Of a stretch of DNA of 64,000 bases, positions 37,257-47,075 are shown piece after piece (positions within the stretch are counted from its first letter, which is position 1; each line of letters begins with the position of its first letter). Where the stretch lies: contig NZ_JAIUZO010000002.1 of NCBI RefSeq assembly GCF_020171365.1, positions 1,488,001-1,552,000 on the forward strand, written 5' to 3'. Made by a program: the position numbers and the translations under genes. Below the pieces are notes generated by a model. That model worked only from the letters and a program-made list of their open reading frames with translations. It was not told where the DNA came from and made no database searches. This DNA is from Qipengyuania gaetbuli (GTDB lineage Bacteria > Pseudomonadota > Alphaproteobacteria > Sphingomonadales > Sphingomonadaceae).

Positions 37257-38672
37257 CTAGAAGGCGTGGTGTGGCTCTGCCGTGAGGCCGAGCGTTTCGC
37301 GCCTCGCCCAGCGCCAGGTCAGCAGTCCGGCCGAGAATACCAGCCCGATGGCCAGCCCGATCCACACACCGGTTCCCTCCAGCGGAGTATAAAAGCCGAG
37401 CCAGATTGCCGTCCCGAAGCCGGGCACCCAGTAGCTGAAGACCGCGATCAGCATGGGGACGCGGGTATCCTGCAGGCCGCGCAAGGCGCCTGCTGCAACC
37501 GCCTGCACGCCGTCGAACAGCTGGAACGCGGCGGCGACCTTCATGTAGCGCACGGCAAAGACCACCATGGCGGCGTTCGCGGCGAGGGTCGGATCGATAT
37601 AGATGCGCAGGAGCAGCATCGGTGCGGCGAGCATGAGGATCGCGGTGATGCACATGAAGGCGCCGCCCATGGCGATACCGACCCAGCCTGCCCGGCCCAT
37701 CGCCGCGCGGTCGCGTGCGCCATAGTGATAGCCGACCCGGATGGTCGCCGCCTGCCCCAGGCCGAACGGGATCTGGAAGGCGAGCGCTGCAATCTGCAGG
37801 GCGATCGTGTGGCCAGCCAGCTCGGCCGGTCCGATGCGGCCCATCAGCAGCGCGGCACCGCTGAACAGGCCGGCTTCCGCGATGATGATGATCATCACCG
37901 GCGTGCCGAGGATCACCAGCTCGCGCATTCTCGGCCATTCCGGTCGCCACCAGTTGCCAAGGATGCGGTAGCGGCGCAGGCGCCGGTCGAGGCGGATGGC
38001 GACAAGGTAGCTGGCAAGCTGGACGAACGAAGTCAGCACGCTCGCCAGTGCAGAGCCTTCGAGGCCGAGCGCCGGGGCACCGAGATTGCCGAACACGAAA
38101 GCGTAATTGAACACCACGCTGGCAACCAGCGCGACGCCCGTGATGGCAGTGGCGAAAACCGGACGGCCGAGCGCGGAAACGAAATTGCGCAGGACGCTCG
38201 AGGCAATCATCGGCCACATGGCGAACATGATGATGACGAGGAAGTCTCCCGCCCGCTCGGACAACGCGTCGTCCTGGCCCGTCAGCCGCATCAGCGCCTC
38301 GCCCTGCCAGCAGATCGCCATGCCAACCAGCGATGCGACGACCGAGAGCCACATGGCCATGCGCACCGAGCTGCGAACCTCGCGGACCGAATGGCGGCGC
38401 CGGCCCAGTTCCTCGGCGATGAGTGCTGCGACCATCCCGACCAGGCCGGTGAAGGCCCACATGGTCAGGCCGAACAGCGCAATCCCGAGAGCGGAGGCTG
38501 CCAGTTCGCGCTCGCCCAGCCGCGCGACGAATATCACGTCGACCGCATGGACCAGCATCTGCAGCAGGTTGGCGAGCGCGAGCGGCCAGGCCAGCCGGAA
38601 GGTCGCCGCGATTTCCTCGCGCCAGCCGTCACCGCCCGCGGGCGTGGGCGCAAGCGGGCGATCACTGCGCAT
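37257..38672 (-). CDS. MATE family multidrug/Na+ antiporter
   Basis: About 471 residues with around 12 hydrophobic segments. MATE-type stretches include LAWPLALANLLQMLVHAVDV with FVARLGERELAASALG near the N terminus, and the second-half repeat GLGQAATIRVGYHYGARDR. A Met 12 codons upstream (38708) is an alternative start. It exports cationic compounds against a Na+ or H+ gradient; the substrate is unknown. Confidence 0.9.
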   Translation of the reverse strand: MRSDRPLAPTPAGGDGWREEIAATFRLAWPLALANLLQMLVHAVDVIFVARLGERELAASALGIALFGLTMWAFTGLVGMVAALIAEELGRRRHSVREVRSSVRMAMWLSVVASLVGMAICWQGEALMRLTGQDDALSERAGDFLVIIMFAMWPMIASSVLRNFVSALGRPVFATAITGVALVASVVFNYAFVFGNLGAPALGLEGSALASVLTSFVQLASYLVAIRLDRRLRRYRILGNWWRPEWPRMRELVILGTPVMIIIIAEAGLFSGAALLMGRIGPAELAGHTIALQIAALAFQIPFGLGQAATIRVGYHYGARDRAAMGRAGWVGIAMGGAFMCITAILMLAAPMLLLRIYIDPTLAANAAMVVFAVRYMKVAAAFQLFDGVQAVAAGALRGLQDTRVPMLIAVFSYWVPGFGTAIWLGFYTPLEGTGVWIGLAIGLVFSAGLLTWRWARRETLGLTAEPHHAF

Positions 38673-38809
38673 GGCCCGCTCGATAGGCCAGCCGGGGACA
38701 CTTACCAATCCCGCGCCCGATTCTGGGCCTTACACGGTGACAAACTGGCACCGCTTTGCCACACTGCATTTCGTGATGACGCAGCATCGCACGCGACTGG
38801 GACGAACAG

Positions 38810-39496
38810 GTGAACGAGACGAGGACCGAGGAAACCTCAGCGGACGAGGCCGACCGGCGACGCCGGAAACCCCGCCTCGTGCTTCGTCTCAATACCGGCG
38901 TCGGCCAGTCGGGCCGCGCCTTCGACGCGGAAATCATGAACTTGTCGCACAGTGGCATGCTGGTGAAGACGCAGGCGACGCTTGCCTTCGACGCGCCGCT
39001 GGAGGTGGTCTTGCCGCAAGTGGGGCCCACGGTGGCGAAGGTCGTCTGGTTCGACGACCAGCTATACGGCTGCAGTTTCGCAACGCCGCTTACGCCGGAA
39101 CAGCTTGACGCGGCCAACGAGGCGGCATCCGATCCGGATGAAACGCACGGCGTCGACCACGCTACGCTGGGGGGACGCATCCGCCACCTGCGCAATCGCC
39201 GCGGCATGACCATGCGGGGGCTCGCCGCCGCTGTCGGGGTCAGCAAGCCGACCTTGTGGAAGTGGGAAAGCGACCAGGTGCGGCCGCGGCACAAGACCAT
39301 GCAGCGCCTCGCCGACGAGCTGGGAGTGAGCGAGCTGGAACTGGTCTACGGGGCCCCGGACCTCGGTGAACCGGACGAGATCGTGCAGGGGTCCTTGGCG
39401 GAAATCGTGCGCGATGCGAAAAAGCGCATCGCCGAGGCGGCCGGCGTCGATGAGGCCAAGGTCGATGTCTCGATCGATTGGGGCGACGGCGAATAG
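38810..39496 (+). CDS. PilZ domain - XRE-type helix-turn-helix fusion protein
   Basis: 228 residues. The N-terminal half reads as a PilZ domain: RRRRKPRLVLRLNTGVG (Arg-rich c-di-GMP switch) then EIMNLSHSGMLVKT, matching the D/N-x-S-x-x-G part, and VAKVVWFDDQLYGCSF. The C-terminal half is an XRE/Cro helix-turn-helix (LGGRIRHLRNRRGMTMRGLA, VSKPTLWKWESDQVRP), with a short acidic tail. The start is GTG at 38810 behind GGGA. Together this suggests a transcription factor responsive to cyclic di-GMP (inference). It is convergent with the end of the Tad operon. Confidence 0.85.
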   Translation: MNETRTEETSADEADRRRRKPRLVLRLNTGVGQSGRAFDAEIMNLSHSGMLVKTQATLAFDAPLEVVLPQVGPTVAKVVWFDDQLYGCSFATPLTPEQLDAANEAASDPDETHGVDHATLGGRIRHLRNRRGMTMRGLAAAVGVSKPTLWKWESDQVRPRHKTMQRLADELGVSELELVYGAPDLGEPDEIVQGSLAEIVRDAKKRIAEAAGVDEAKVDVSIDWGDGE

Positions 39497-39509
39497 GCCG
39501 GCGCCCGGC

Positions 39510-40133
39510 TCAGTCCATCAATACGAGCCGGTCCCTTATCGCGTCATAGCGCAGGTCCAGTCCCCCACGGCGGACGGCATCGAGCGAAAGGCGATCTCCC
39601 TGCGGAAGCTTCGCGTCGTCCATCGCCAGCCCCAGCCGTTCGAGCGCGGCCATGAGGTCCGCGCGCCCGATTTCGATACGGGTCGCATCGACCAGGATAA
39701 TGGGCAGCTCGGTCTGCGGGCCCTTTTCCCGCGCCAGCGCCTTAGTCACCCGCATGCCGTCCGGCCCGGGATTGAAATTGGGCTTGAGCGAGTAATCGAG
39801 TGCGAGGATGTTCCTGTCGGAGGAGCCGCGCGGCGACGACCCCATACGAGACGGCTCCGGTGCGCCGGGCGTCTGCGTGGCAACTTCGGCAAGCTTGGCC
39901 GCCTGTTCACCCGTGTCGGCGCGCTGCGCCCCGTGGCCGAAGTCGACCACGCTTTCGGCAGGCGCGGGTTCGAGCGCTACGCGCAGGATATCGCGCGAGG
40001 GATCATGGGGATGGACTGCCGCCGTCGAGGCGAAGGCAAGGAAGACGACGAGGAACGTGACCGCCAAGGTCGCGGCGATGACCCCCAGTTGCATGACCTT
40101 GGTCTTCCGCGGCTGGGGAGGGGCGCAGCCCAT
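39510..40133 (-). CDS. Single-TM protein of unknown function, last gene of Tad cluster
   Basis: 207 residues. A TM segment VMQLGVIAATLAVTFLVVFLAFA (about 13-35) follows a short Pro/Lys N-terminus, then a periplasmic region rich in Pro, Ser and Asp. The C-terminal RLVLMD end has LVDATRIEIGRADLMAAL before it. It starts one base after cpaA, so it is probably in the same operon. No family recognised; it may be an accessory of pilus assembly (inference from position). Confidence 0.75.
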   Translation of the reverse strand: MGCAPPQPRKTKVMQLGVIAATLAVTFLVVFLAFASTAAVHPHDPSRDILRVALEPAPAESVVDFGHGAQRADTGEQAAKLAEVATQTPGAPEPSRMGSSPRGSSDRNILALDYSLKPNFNPGPDGMRVTKALAREKGPQTELPIILVDATRIEIGRADLMAALERLGLAMDDAKLPQGDRLSLDAVRRGGLDLRYDAIRDRLVLMD

Positions 40134-40134
40134 G

Positions 40135-40599
40135 TCAAACCGCCAGTCGCAATCCGGCTAGCACAACCGCTCCTGTCGCGATCGCGAGACCGTAAGGCAT
40201 CTTGGCAAAGTCGTCCTTGCGCGCGCGCAGAGCGGGACTGAACTTCCTGGCGAACAGCCAGAAGATGGCCATCACGCCACCCATCAGAAGGATGACAAGT
40301 GCAAGGGCCGGCGCAAGCTGGATCGGAAAGAACGCCGCTACTGCGGCATAGAACTTGCCGTCGCCTGCCCCGAACATGCCGCCGGCAAATAGCCCGTAGC
40401 CGATAAGGAAGGCGGCGACGACATGGGCGAAATGCAGGCCAATGCCGACCGATCCTGCCGCAGCGAAGGCAAAGCCAAGACCGGCGATGGCAAGCGCAAG
40501 TGACAGGTAATTGGGCAATTTGCGCTTGAATACATCGATGAGGGCACCGATGAACGATAGCGCCGCGAGAACCCCGAAGGACAAGGAGGCTATAGCCAT
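40135..40599 (-). CDS. cpaA: Tad prepilin peptidase, A24 family
   Basis: 154 residues with about five hydrophobic segments. The two catalytic aspartates of A24 aspartic proteases are visible: IDVFKRKLPN near residue 22 and the GxGD motif in MFGAGDGKFYAAVAAF. It cleaves the leader of Flp and pseudopilins at the cytoplasmic face. In Caulobacter cpaA follows pilA; here it is near the distal end of the operon. Confidence 0.92.
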   Translation of the reverse strand: MAIASLSFGVLAALSFIGALIDVFKRKLPNYLSLALAIAGLGFAFAAAGSVGIGLHFAHVVAAFLIGYGLFAGGMFGAGDGKFYAAVAAFFPIQLAPALALVILLMGGVMAIFWLFARKFSPALRARKDDFAKMPYGLAIATGAVVLAGLRLAV

Positions 40600-40608
40600 T
40601 TCGAGCGA

Positions 40609-41442
40609 TTATTTCTTTTCTTGCTCGACCTTGGGCACATTAAGGCTGACCCGCACCGGATAGCCCCTGGCAGGCGTGGCGGATACGCGCGCCTCTTTCC
40701 CGATGCGCACGCGCATGGGATAACCGGATGTGGCACCGACACGAATTTCGGCCGGACGGGCAGAAGCGCTGGTGTGCATCTGTTGGCCGTTCACACTTAC
40801 CCGCACGGCCGGCTTGGCGGGTGCGTCAGCCACTTCGGCCACCGAGACACGTACGCGCTCGGGCGCGGCGAGAGGCTGGGGCGCGCCGAGCGCGATGCGC
40901 GAAGACGTCGCGCCGCGGGCGAGGGTAATGCGGCGTTCCTGCCCTCCGCTCATCACCACGCGTTCCTGCTCGGCCGGCATATCGGGGCGCACGGCCTCGT
41001 CGGACTTGGCGAATTCGGTGTAGGCTTTGCGAGCCTCCTCGCGCTGGGCGTAGAGCGTGCGCAGGTCCTGGCCGAGGTCGCTGGCATAGAAGCGGTCGAG
41101 ATTGGCAGCGAACTTGGTCTCTTCCGGCGCCAGCGTGACGGCAGCACGGAAATAGCGTTCGGCCAAATCGCCGCGGCCGAGGCGGGCGTAGGCTACTCCA
41201 AGGGCATTGGCAGCTTCAGGCGCGGTTTCGCGATTGAGCGCGGCCCGCTGCAAGGCGGGCAGGGCGTTGCCGATCTGGCCTTCGGCCAGCAACCGGCGTC
41301 CTTCCTCGAGATCCGCTTCGCCGAAGACCGGCTGGCTCGCCCGCGAATGCTTGCCGAGATCGAAAGCGCTGAGGAAGCTCTGGCAACCGGACAGCGGCAT
41401 TACCACCGCCAGGGCTGCAAGGGTTGCGGGGACTTTCTTCAT
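40609..41442 (-). CDS. TPR lipoprotein, TadD-like
   Basis: 277 residues. A lipoprotein signal (MKKVPATLAALAVVMPLSGC, Cys 20) is followed by TPR-type helices (GRRLLAEGQIGNALPALQRA, EAANALGVAYARLGRGDLAERYF) at about 45-130, then a basic, Val/Arg-rich C-terminal region with repeated YPVRVS/YPMRVRIG elements. TadD of other Tad systems is a TPR lipoprotein that helps secretin assembly; the position fits. AGGAGG overlapping the tadC end provides the ribosome-binding site for the ATG at 41442. Confidence 0.85.
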   Translation of the reverse strand: MKKVPATLAALAVVMPLSGCQSFLSAFDLGKHSRASQPVFGEADLEEGRRLLAEGQIGNALPALQRAALNRETAPEAANALGVAYARLGRGDLAERYFRAAVTLAPEETKFAANLDRFYASDLGQDLRTLYAQREEARKAYTEFAKSDEAVRPDMPAEQERVVMSGGQERRITLARGATSSRIALGAPQPLAAPERVRVSVAEVADAPAKPAVRVSVNGQQMHTSASARPAEIRVGATSGYPMRVRIGKEARVSATPARGYPVRVSLNVPKVEQEKK

Positions 41443-41443
41443 G

Positions 41444-42415
41444 TTATCCTCCTGCCAGTGCGGGACCAAGTTCACGAACAAACCCGATTATTGCGGGCAA
41501 AGCCAATACGCCAACCATCACTGGAAGCATACAGGCCACCAAAGGGATAGATACGAGTACCGGAATGCGGTGAGCTTTTTCTTCAGCACGCAGACGTCGA
41601 GCTTCCCGCATTTCGCCAGCATAGATCCTAAGCGTGTCAGCTATGCTGGTGCCTAGTTTGTCCGATTGAATCAGGAGTGTAGAAAAGGAACGAATCTCTT
41701 GCACGCCTGAATTGTCGGCGAGCTGACGCAGAGCGAGTTCTCGTGATGCGCCGGCACGCATCAGTAGGGTCGTTTCAACCAAGAGCTCTGCTATTAAGGT
41801 ATGTGATCGGCTCATCTCGCGGCCAACTTTGTCGAGCGCCGCCTCTAGGCCCAAACCCGCTTCGACACAGACCAGAATGAGATCAAGTGCGTCCGGAAAG
41901 CCGTTGATGATCCGTTCTTTACGCCTGTCGGCCTTTGCGCGGACATATAGATTCGGCAAATATAGACCAGCTGCCGCTAGTATAGAGCTTACTAGATAAA
42001 GTTTAAAAACCGAAGGAGGATCGCTATTAAAAAAAGAAAGAAGCAGATAAATTCCAGGTATTGTGAATATTAACATTATTCTTGCAATAGTAAATGTTCT
42101 AACTGCAGCCTTGCTCCGATAGCCGGCCATGCGCATCTGTTGCTCTAGCTTCAAATTATTCTTATCCGTCAGGCTTATGCCGGACTTTTCTATGGTATCA
42201 GCGATCTTGACCCATCGATCCTTGCGCTGATCTCTTAACAAATCGACTTGGGAATCGACCGAAGCAGCTGCATCAAGCCGAGCAATCTGGCGGCTCGCGC
42301 GCCTTCGGGCCTCAATGCCATTTACAACAATCAAAATTGCGCCGGTAACCAGAGCAAAAACAATCGCTAGGGCGATAATACGGAATGCGGTGCTTGAGGC
42401 TGCAATCTCTAACAT
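41444..42415 (-). CDS. tadC: Tad inner-membrane platform protein TadC
   Basis: 323 residues, type II secretion F-domain family. An N-terminal TM (FRIIALAIVFALVTGAILIV) is followed by two central TMs and the cytosolic GspF-like part (FPDALDLILVCVEAGLGLEAALDKV), then a C-terminal TM (LVSIPLVACMLPVMVGVLAL). It pairs with TadB beneath the CpaF ATPase. The nucleotide sequence here, especially 41960-42110, is strikingly AT-rich compared with the flanking genome. Confidence 0.92.
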   Translation of the reverse strand: MLEIAASSTAFRIIALAIVFALVTGAILIVVNGIEARRRASRQIARLDAAASVDSQVDLLRDQRKDRWVKIADTIEKSGISLTDKNNLKLEQQMRMAGYRSKAAVRTFTIARIMLIFTIPGIYLLLSFFNSDPPSVFKLYLVSSILAAAGLYLPNLYVRAKADRRKERIINGFPDALDLILVCVEAGLGLEAALDKVGREMSRSHTLIAELLVETTLLMRAGASRELALRQLADNSGVQEIRSFSTLLIQSDKLGTSIADTLRIYAGEMREARRLRAEEKAHRIPVLVSIPLVACMLPVMVGVLALPAIIGFVRELGPALAGG

Positions 42416-42416
42416 G

Positions 42417-43418
42417 TCACACCTTGAGGTTGATCATCTTGCGCATGACTATGACGCCAATGATGTATAGCGACACCAGAAACACCCAGCCCCAGATGAA
42501 AATTGGGTCGTCCGCTACGTCCAAATAGAATGATGGCGCCGCGAGGAACGTCATTACAAAGGCGAAGACGGGCAATACCGAAAGCATCCAAGCGGTCATG
42601 CGACCTTCGGAACTTAGAGCACGGACTTTGAGATAGAGGGCCGCGCGCTCACGAATTACGTTGGCCAAGTTCTCGAGAATTTCCGCAAGGTTGCCTCCGG
42701 TTTCCCCTTGGACAGAGAGCGAGATGACAAACATTCGCATGTCTTCGAGTTGCCAACGCTCGGCCATTGCATCGAGAGCCATCGTGAGATCGGCACCATA
42801 GGTGACCTCGTCACTCACCAACCCGAACTCAGATCCGATGGGATCTTCCATCTCTTGCGTGAGCAAATCGATTGCGGAAGCGACAGGATGGCCGGAGCGA
42901 AGGGCCCGGACGAAGATGTCTAATGCAACGGGAAATTGGCTCTCAATTTTCTTTCGTCTACCCGTCGCCATGCGCTTGAGGACAAGATAAGGGAGCATAA
43001 TTCCAGCAGCAATTGCGAAGATCAAGCACACTTGGACTGCGCCGAAACCCAATTCTGCACCAGTACCCAATGCAATTGCCAAGGCGATGACAAATAGTAT
43101 GGCCGCGCCGACCAACATCGCCACAACGACCTGCGATACACTCCAACTAACACCGGATGTGTAGACATTGTGTTCGAAAGAGACGACCGCATTTCGGATC
43201 AATGACGGCAAGCCTTCGTGTTTTCGAGGACGGTTCTTCAATAATTCGCTGTACAGTTCCTCGCGGTTGGTTCCGCTTTGGATCATTGTCATTCGACGGT
43301 TTGCTGCCGCAGAATGAGCTCGCTTTGATGCGACTACTCTTCCAATCGTTTGGAATAATAGGAAGGCAGCTGCGAAGATTGCCAGCAGGAAAACGATGCG
43401 GATGATTTCTGTCGCCAT
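42417..43418 (-). CDS. tadB: Tad inner-membrane platform protein TadB
   Basis: 333 residues, GspF-like. The N-terminal TM is [20 protein letters not shown]; a TM pair lies at about 95-145, followed by [22 protein letters not shown], the [20 protein letters not shown] signature and C-terminal TMs. Its start shares one base with the cpaF stop (TGATG). Codon use is more AT-rich than in cpaF. Confidence 0.93.
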   Translation of the reverse strand: MATEIIRIVFLLAIFAAAFLLFQTIGRVVASKRAHSAAANRRMTMIQSGTNREELYSELLKNRPRKHEGLPSLIRNAVVSFEHNVYTSGVSWSVSQVVVAMLVGAAILFVIALAIALGTGAELGFGAVQVCLIFAIAAGIMLPYLVLKRMATGRRKKIESQFPVALDIFVRALRSGHPVASAIDLLTQEMEDPIGSEFGLVSDEVTYGADLTMALDAMAERWQLEDMRMFVISLSVQGETGGNLAEILENLANVIRERAALYLKVRALSSEGRMTAWMLSVLPVFAFVMTFLAAPSFYLDVADDPIFIWGWVFLVSLYIIGVIVMRKMINLKV

Positions 43419-44809
43419 CAGCCGATCTTCATGTCCGGACGGAACAGGTCGGCGGGAAGCGTGATGCCATGGGCTTCGGCGTCGGCGAGGAACTTGGGCC
43501 GGATGCCGGTTGCCTCGAAGTGTCCAAGCACGCTGCCGTCTTCGCCGCGGCCGGTCATCTTGAAGCGGAAGATTTCCTGCATGGTGATGGTCTCGCCTTC
43601 CATGCCGGTCAGCTCGGACAGGCTCTTGATCTTGCGGCGACCGTCGGAAAGTCGGCCGACCTGGACCACCACGTTGATCGCCGAGGCAATCTGCGCACGC
43701 GAGGATTGCGAGGTAATGTCGATCCCGCTCATGCCGATCATCTGTTCGACACGGCTGAGTGCATCGCGCGGCGTATTGGCATGGACCGTGGTCATCGAGC
43801 CGTCGTGGCCCGTGTTCATGGCCTGCAACATGTCGAAGGCCTCGCCGGCGCGCACTTCGCCGACGATGATGCGGTCGGGACGCATACGCAGGGCGTTTTT
43901 CACGAGATCGCGCTGGGTAACTTCGCCCTTGCCCTCGATATTGGCCGGTCGCGTTTCGAGCCGCGCCACGTGCGTCTGCTGGAGCTGGAGTTCCGCCGAG
44001 TCCTCGATCGTGACGATACGTTCTTTCTCGTCGATGTAGGAGGACATCGCGTTCAGCAATGTCGTCTTACCCGAACCGGTACCGCCGGAGATGAGCACGT
44101 TGCGGCGCGAGCGCACGATCGCCTCGAGCACCGGTTCCATTTGCTCGGGGATGCTGCCGAGGTCGATCATCTTGGCGATGCTGATCGGCTTCTTGGCGAA
44201 CTTGCGGATCGAGAGGAGCGAGCCGTCGAGCGCCAGCGGTGCGACGATCGCATTGACGCGCGAACCGTCTGCAAGGCGCGCATCGACGAAGGGCGAGCTT
44301 TCGTCGACCCGTCGGCCGACCGCGCTGACGATCTTCTGGATCACGCGCATGAGGTGCTTTTCGTCCTGGAAGCGCGTGCCGACCCGTTCCAGCTGGCCGC
44401 GCTTTTCGACGAAGACCGTCTCCGCGCCGTTGACGAGAATATCGGTGATGGTGTCGTCCGCCAGCAGCGGTTCAAGCGGGCCGAGGCCCATCAGCTCATC
44501 GACCAGTTCCTGGACGAGCTGGTCGCGTTCCTCGCGGTTCAGCGGCTCGTCGAAATCGGCGAGTAATTCGGGCAGCATTGCCGCGATTTGAGACTTGATT
44601 TGCTCAATCGGTGCTTGGTCGAGCAGGGCAAGGTTGAGCCGGTCCAGCAGATTGCGATGGATCGACAGCTTGAGCTGCAGCATCTTTTCGGTCCGCTCGT
44701 CCTTACGGCCGAAAAGAATACGTTGCTCCTCTTCGGTCGAGATGGGCTCGGACGTGGTTGCAGAATGGTGATCCTGATTCTGGCTATCATCTAGTTTGAT
44801 CTTCCACAT
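43418..44809 (-). CDS. cpaF: Tad pilus assembly ATPase CpaF (TadA)
   Basis: 463 residues, VirB11/GspE-type secretion ATPase that drives both pilus extension and retraction. Walker A is [16 protein letters not shown], an Asp box is [11 protein letters not shown], Walker [17 protein letters not shown], and the His box is [18 protein letters not shown]. The start at 44809 (MWKIKLDD) has AAGGA upstream inside the cpaE end. The body is GC-rich like the host genome while the first ~75 codons are AT-richer. Confidence 0.96.
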   Translation of the reverse strand: MWKIKLDDSQNQDHHSATTSEPISTEEEQRILFGRKDERTEKMLQLKLSIHRNLLDRLNLALLDQAPIEQIKSQIAAMLPELLADFDEPLNREERDQLVQELVDELMGLGPLEPLLADDTITDILVNGAETVFVEKRGQLERVGTRFQDEKHLMRVIQKIVSAVGRRVDESSPFVDARLADGSRVNAIVAPLALDGSLLSIRKFAKKPISIAKMIDLGSIPEQMEPVLEAIVRSRRNVLISGGTGSGKTTLLNAMSSYIDEKERIVTIEDSAELQLQQTHVARLETRPANIEGKGEVTQRDLVKNALRMRPDRIIVGEVRAGEAFDMLQAMNTGHDGSMTTVHANTPRDALSRVEQMIGMSGIDITSQSSRAQIASAINVVVQVGRLSDGRRKIKSLSELTGMEGETITMQEIFRFKMTGRGEDGSVLGHFEATGIRPKFLADAEAHGITLPADLFRPDMKIG

Positions 44810-44810
44810 G

Positions 44811-45986
44811 TCAGCTGTCCTTCTCGATCTTGTCGCCGAGTGCTGCTGCCAATTCCGCAAATTGTTTCGAAAGTTTCGCGCGCTTCTGAAGGTGCGAAAC
44901 TGCATAACCTTGTAGCTGTGCTTCCTCGAGGAGAGAGGGATCATCCTCAAGCATCTGTTCGACCGGATGGTGGAGGAGCTCCTCCATCTGGGAGGCATCT
45001 GCCCGCTTGAACAATCCGGATTCACAGCGATTCAACACGATGGCGATCGACTCGCGTGGACGGCCAAGCATTTGGAGAAGCGACAGCTTGCGCTTTACGT
45101 GACGCAGGGCTGAGAGTTTACCCACGCCTACAAGCACCACGACATCAGCGGAGAGCAAGACAGGCATTGCCCAGTTTGCAATCGTCGATGGCATGTCAAG
45201 AATTACAAGGTCGTAGCGCTTCCTGGTTTCACGCAGAACCTGGGAGACCGCCTCGGCTGGTGCGCTTTCAATCGGCTCTATTTCGTCCGGCGCGGCTATG
45301 AGATCGAAACCGTCATCACATTTCATCGCGACCGAGCGGATCAGTTCATCATCTATCCTGCCGACTGCACCGAAAAGGTGATGAATTGAGAGCTTGGGGT
45401 GTTTGTCTAGATAGGCTGACGCGTCTCCGCTCTGCAATGACAGGTCAATCAGGGCAGTACGAGCGTTCTCGCCGAGATGTTCGGGCATCAACGGGGCAAG
45501 CTGAGTAGCAACTGTCGTTGCGCCGACCCCACCAGCGGCACCGATGACCGCGATGACGGGTGCAAGTTCGACAGGGGCTGCCGGCGTTTCGCTGACGCGC
45601 GCTACATCGATAATCGCAGCAACGAGTTCTTCACTCGAAAATGGAAGTTCGAGCACGTCGGATACGCCCTTGCGCAAAAGAGAGCGCACAGTCGCAACCG
45701 GTGCGGCCTGCAGCCCCGCGATCACCGGAAGATTGGGCCTCAAGGCACGAAGTCTTTCCAAGCGCGCCAGGGACGAAGGATTGTTGGAATCGATTTCCAC
45801 GACAGCGATGGTCGCATGCTCGATGACGGCGGCCGGGAAGTCCTCAGCCAGTCCGGTGTTGTGCAGGGTTAGTGCGCTGTCGAGGATAGCGATGTTCCCA
45901 AGCGCCTCCTCGCGTGCAAACACGTGCACTCCATCAGGTAGCGTCATTCCGGTATCCGTGTGGTAGATGTCTGAGAAATCGGTCAT
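44811..45986 (-). CDS. cpaE: Tad localisation protein CpaE (MinD/ParA-like)
   Basis: 391 residues. The N-terminal half resembles a receiver-like fold (VVEIDSNNPSSLARLERL, LLRKGVSDVLELPFSSEEL) without an obvious phospho-Asp pocket. The C-terminal half is a MinD/ParA ATPase with an atypical P-loop GAAGGVGATTVATQLAP, in which the usual K before the TT is an Ala. In Caulobacter CpaE places the pilus machinery at the pole. Confidence 0.92.
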   Translation of the reverse strand: MTDFSDIYHTDTGMTLPDGVHVFAREEALGNIAILDSALTLHNTGLAEDFPAAVIEHATIAVVEIDSNNPSSLARLERLRALRPNLPVIAGLQAAPVATVRSLLRKGVSDVLELPFSSEELVAAIIDVARVSETPAAPVELAPVIAVIGAAGGVGATTVATQLAPLMPEHLGENARTALIDLSLQSGDASAYLDKHPKLSIHHLFGAVGRIDDELIRSVAMKCDDGFDLIAAPDEIEPIESAPAEAVSQVLRETRKRYDLVILDMPSTIANWAMPVLLSADVVVLVGVGKLSALRHVKRKLSLLQMLGRPRESIAIVLNRCESGLFKRADASQMEELLHHPVEQMLEDDPSLLEEAQLQGYAVSHLQKRAKLSKQFAELAAALGDKIEKDS

Positions 45987-45993
45987 CGCAAGC

Positions 45994-46584
45994 TCAATTC
46001 GAGAAACTTCCAGCGCTGTCTTCCGCGGTGAGGGAATAAGCGAAAGTAGGAAGGTTTAGGGTGCCGAAAATCAGCGATGTGATCGGCGTATGGGTCATCC
46101 CAGTCAGCCTGACTGTGACGATGGGAGCGACGTCCGGACCGTTGGGGTCCCCCGCGTAACCAAGGCCTGACCATTCGTATTCGACGATAAGGTTGTTGGC
46201 TGCGATGCCCGATTTTATTTCTTGCATCCGGGTCAGAATGGAATCGAAGGCAGCTTGGTTGTGACCCCAGGCAGTGCAGCTTGACGAAGTGCAGGTAACC
46301 TTGGGAAAAGATCCAGCTGGAACGACGGTGCCTTGGGGGATGCCGCCCGAAACCGCGAAACTGTAGTCGCGCAAAGTTGCCGGAATCATGTCCGTAGCCA
46401 CTGCCCATCGGGCACCGATCTGGACGGCCTTTTCTGCCCGGTTAACCTGCCAGATGTAGTAGCCGACGTCGATAATGCCGATAAGGAAGATCAGCATGAC
46501 CGGCAGGACCAAGGCGAACTCTGCGGCAGACGCTGCAGCGTTCTCGCGTCCATATCGCTTCAAGAGGTGAAGTGAGCTAATCAT
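45994..46584 (-). CDS. TadE-family pseudopilin
   Basis: 196 residues. An N-terminal basic stretch is followed by AAASAAEFALVLPVMLIFLIG, a TadE-type prepilin-like helix with the A-x-E-F cleavage neighbourhood. The rest is a soluble domain with two nearby Cys residues in CTSSSC. Its start overlaps the previous gene by four bases (ATGA at 46581-46584). Minor pilin or assembly factor of the Tad system. Confidence 0.88.
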   Translation of the reverse strand: MISSLHLLKRYGRENAAASAAEFALVLPVMLIFLIGIIDVGYYIWQVNRAEKAVQIGARWAVATDMIPATLRDYSFAVSGGIPQGTVVPAGSFPKVTCTSSSCTAWGHNQAAFDSILTRMQEIKSGIAANNLIVEYEWSGLGYAGDPNGPDVAPIVTVRLTGMTHTPITSLIFGTLNLPTFAYSLTAEDSAGSFSN

Positions 46585-47075
46585 ATCCCGTTCACCACTG
46601 CCTGCGCCGACGAGCGCACCTGGTAGGTTCCATCGATCAGGCCCAGCGCGCCGAATAGGGAAGGGTATGTTGCGGCGGCTGTGACTGTAACAACTGGCGC
46701 TCCGCCAGCATTGCCCTTGAAAATACCTTGCCCAGCATAGGAAATGTTACATGTATAAGTGACTGTAATTAAGTTCTTATCCCAGTTCGCTATTCGTGAC
46801 GTACCGCCAGAAATCGTGCCGGTCTGGGTGACATTTCTTATTGCGTCCGCAGCTGGCGTGGTCCCATTTCCTGGGCATGGATAGTCGGAAAACGGGCGTC
46901 GACCCGCATAACGAGCTCCTTCGCGCACCGCCTGCACGATCTTCTGTTCCGTATAAAGGTAGTGGCCAGCCTCGAAGCCTCCGAAGAGCATGACCAAGAG
47001 CAATGGCAACATGAGCGCCATTTCCGCCGCTGCAGCACCGTCGTCGCGGAGAGCATAGATGCGCAGGCACATCAT
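46581..47075 (-). CDS. TadE/TadF-family pseudopilin
   Basis: 164 residues. The prepilin-like segment DDGAAAAEMALMLPLLLVMLFGG is followed by GHYLYTEQKIVQAVREGARYAGR, common in TadE/F proteins. There are single Cys residues in DYPCPGNG and TYTCNISY. It is translationally coupled to tadG upstream (ATGA at 47072-47075) and to the second TadE gene downstream. Confidence 0.88.
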   Translation of the reverse strand: MMCLRIYALRDDGAAAAEMALMLPLLLVMLFGGFEAGHYLYTEQKIVQAVREGARYAGRRPFSDYPCPGNGTTPAADAIRNVTQTGTISGGTSRIANWDKNLITVTYTCNISYAGQGIFKGNAGGAPVVTVTAAATYPSLFGALGLIDGTYQVRSSAQAVVNGI

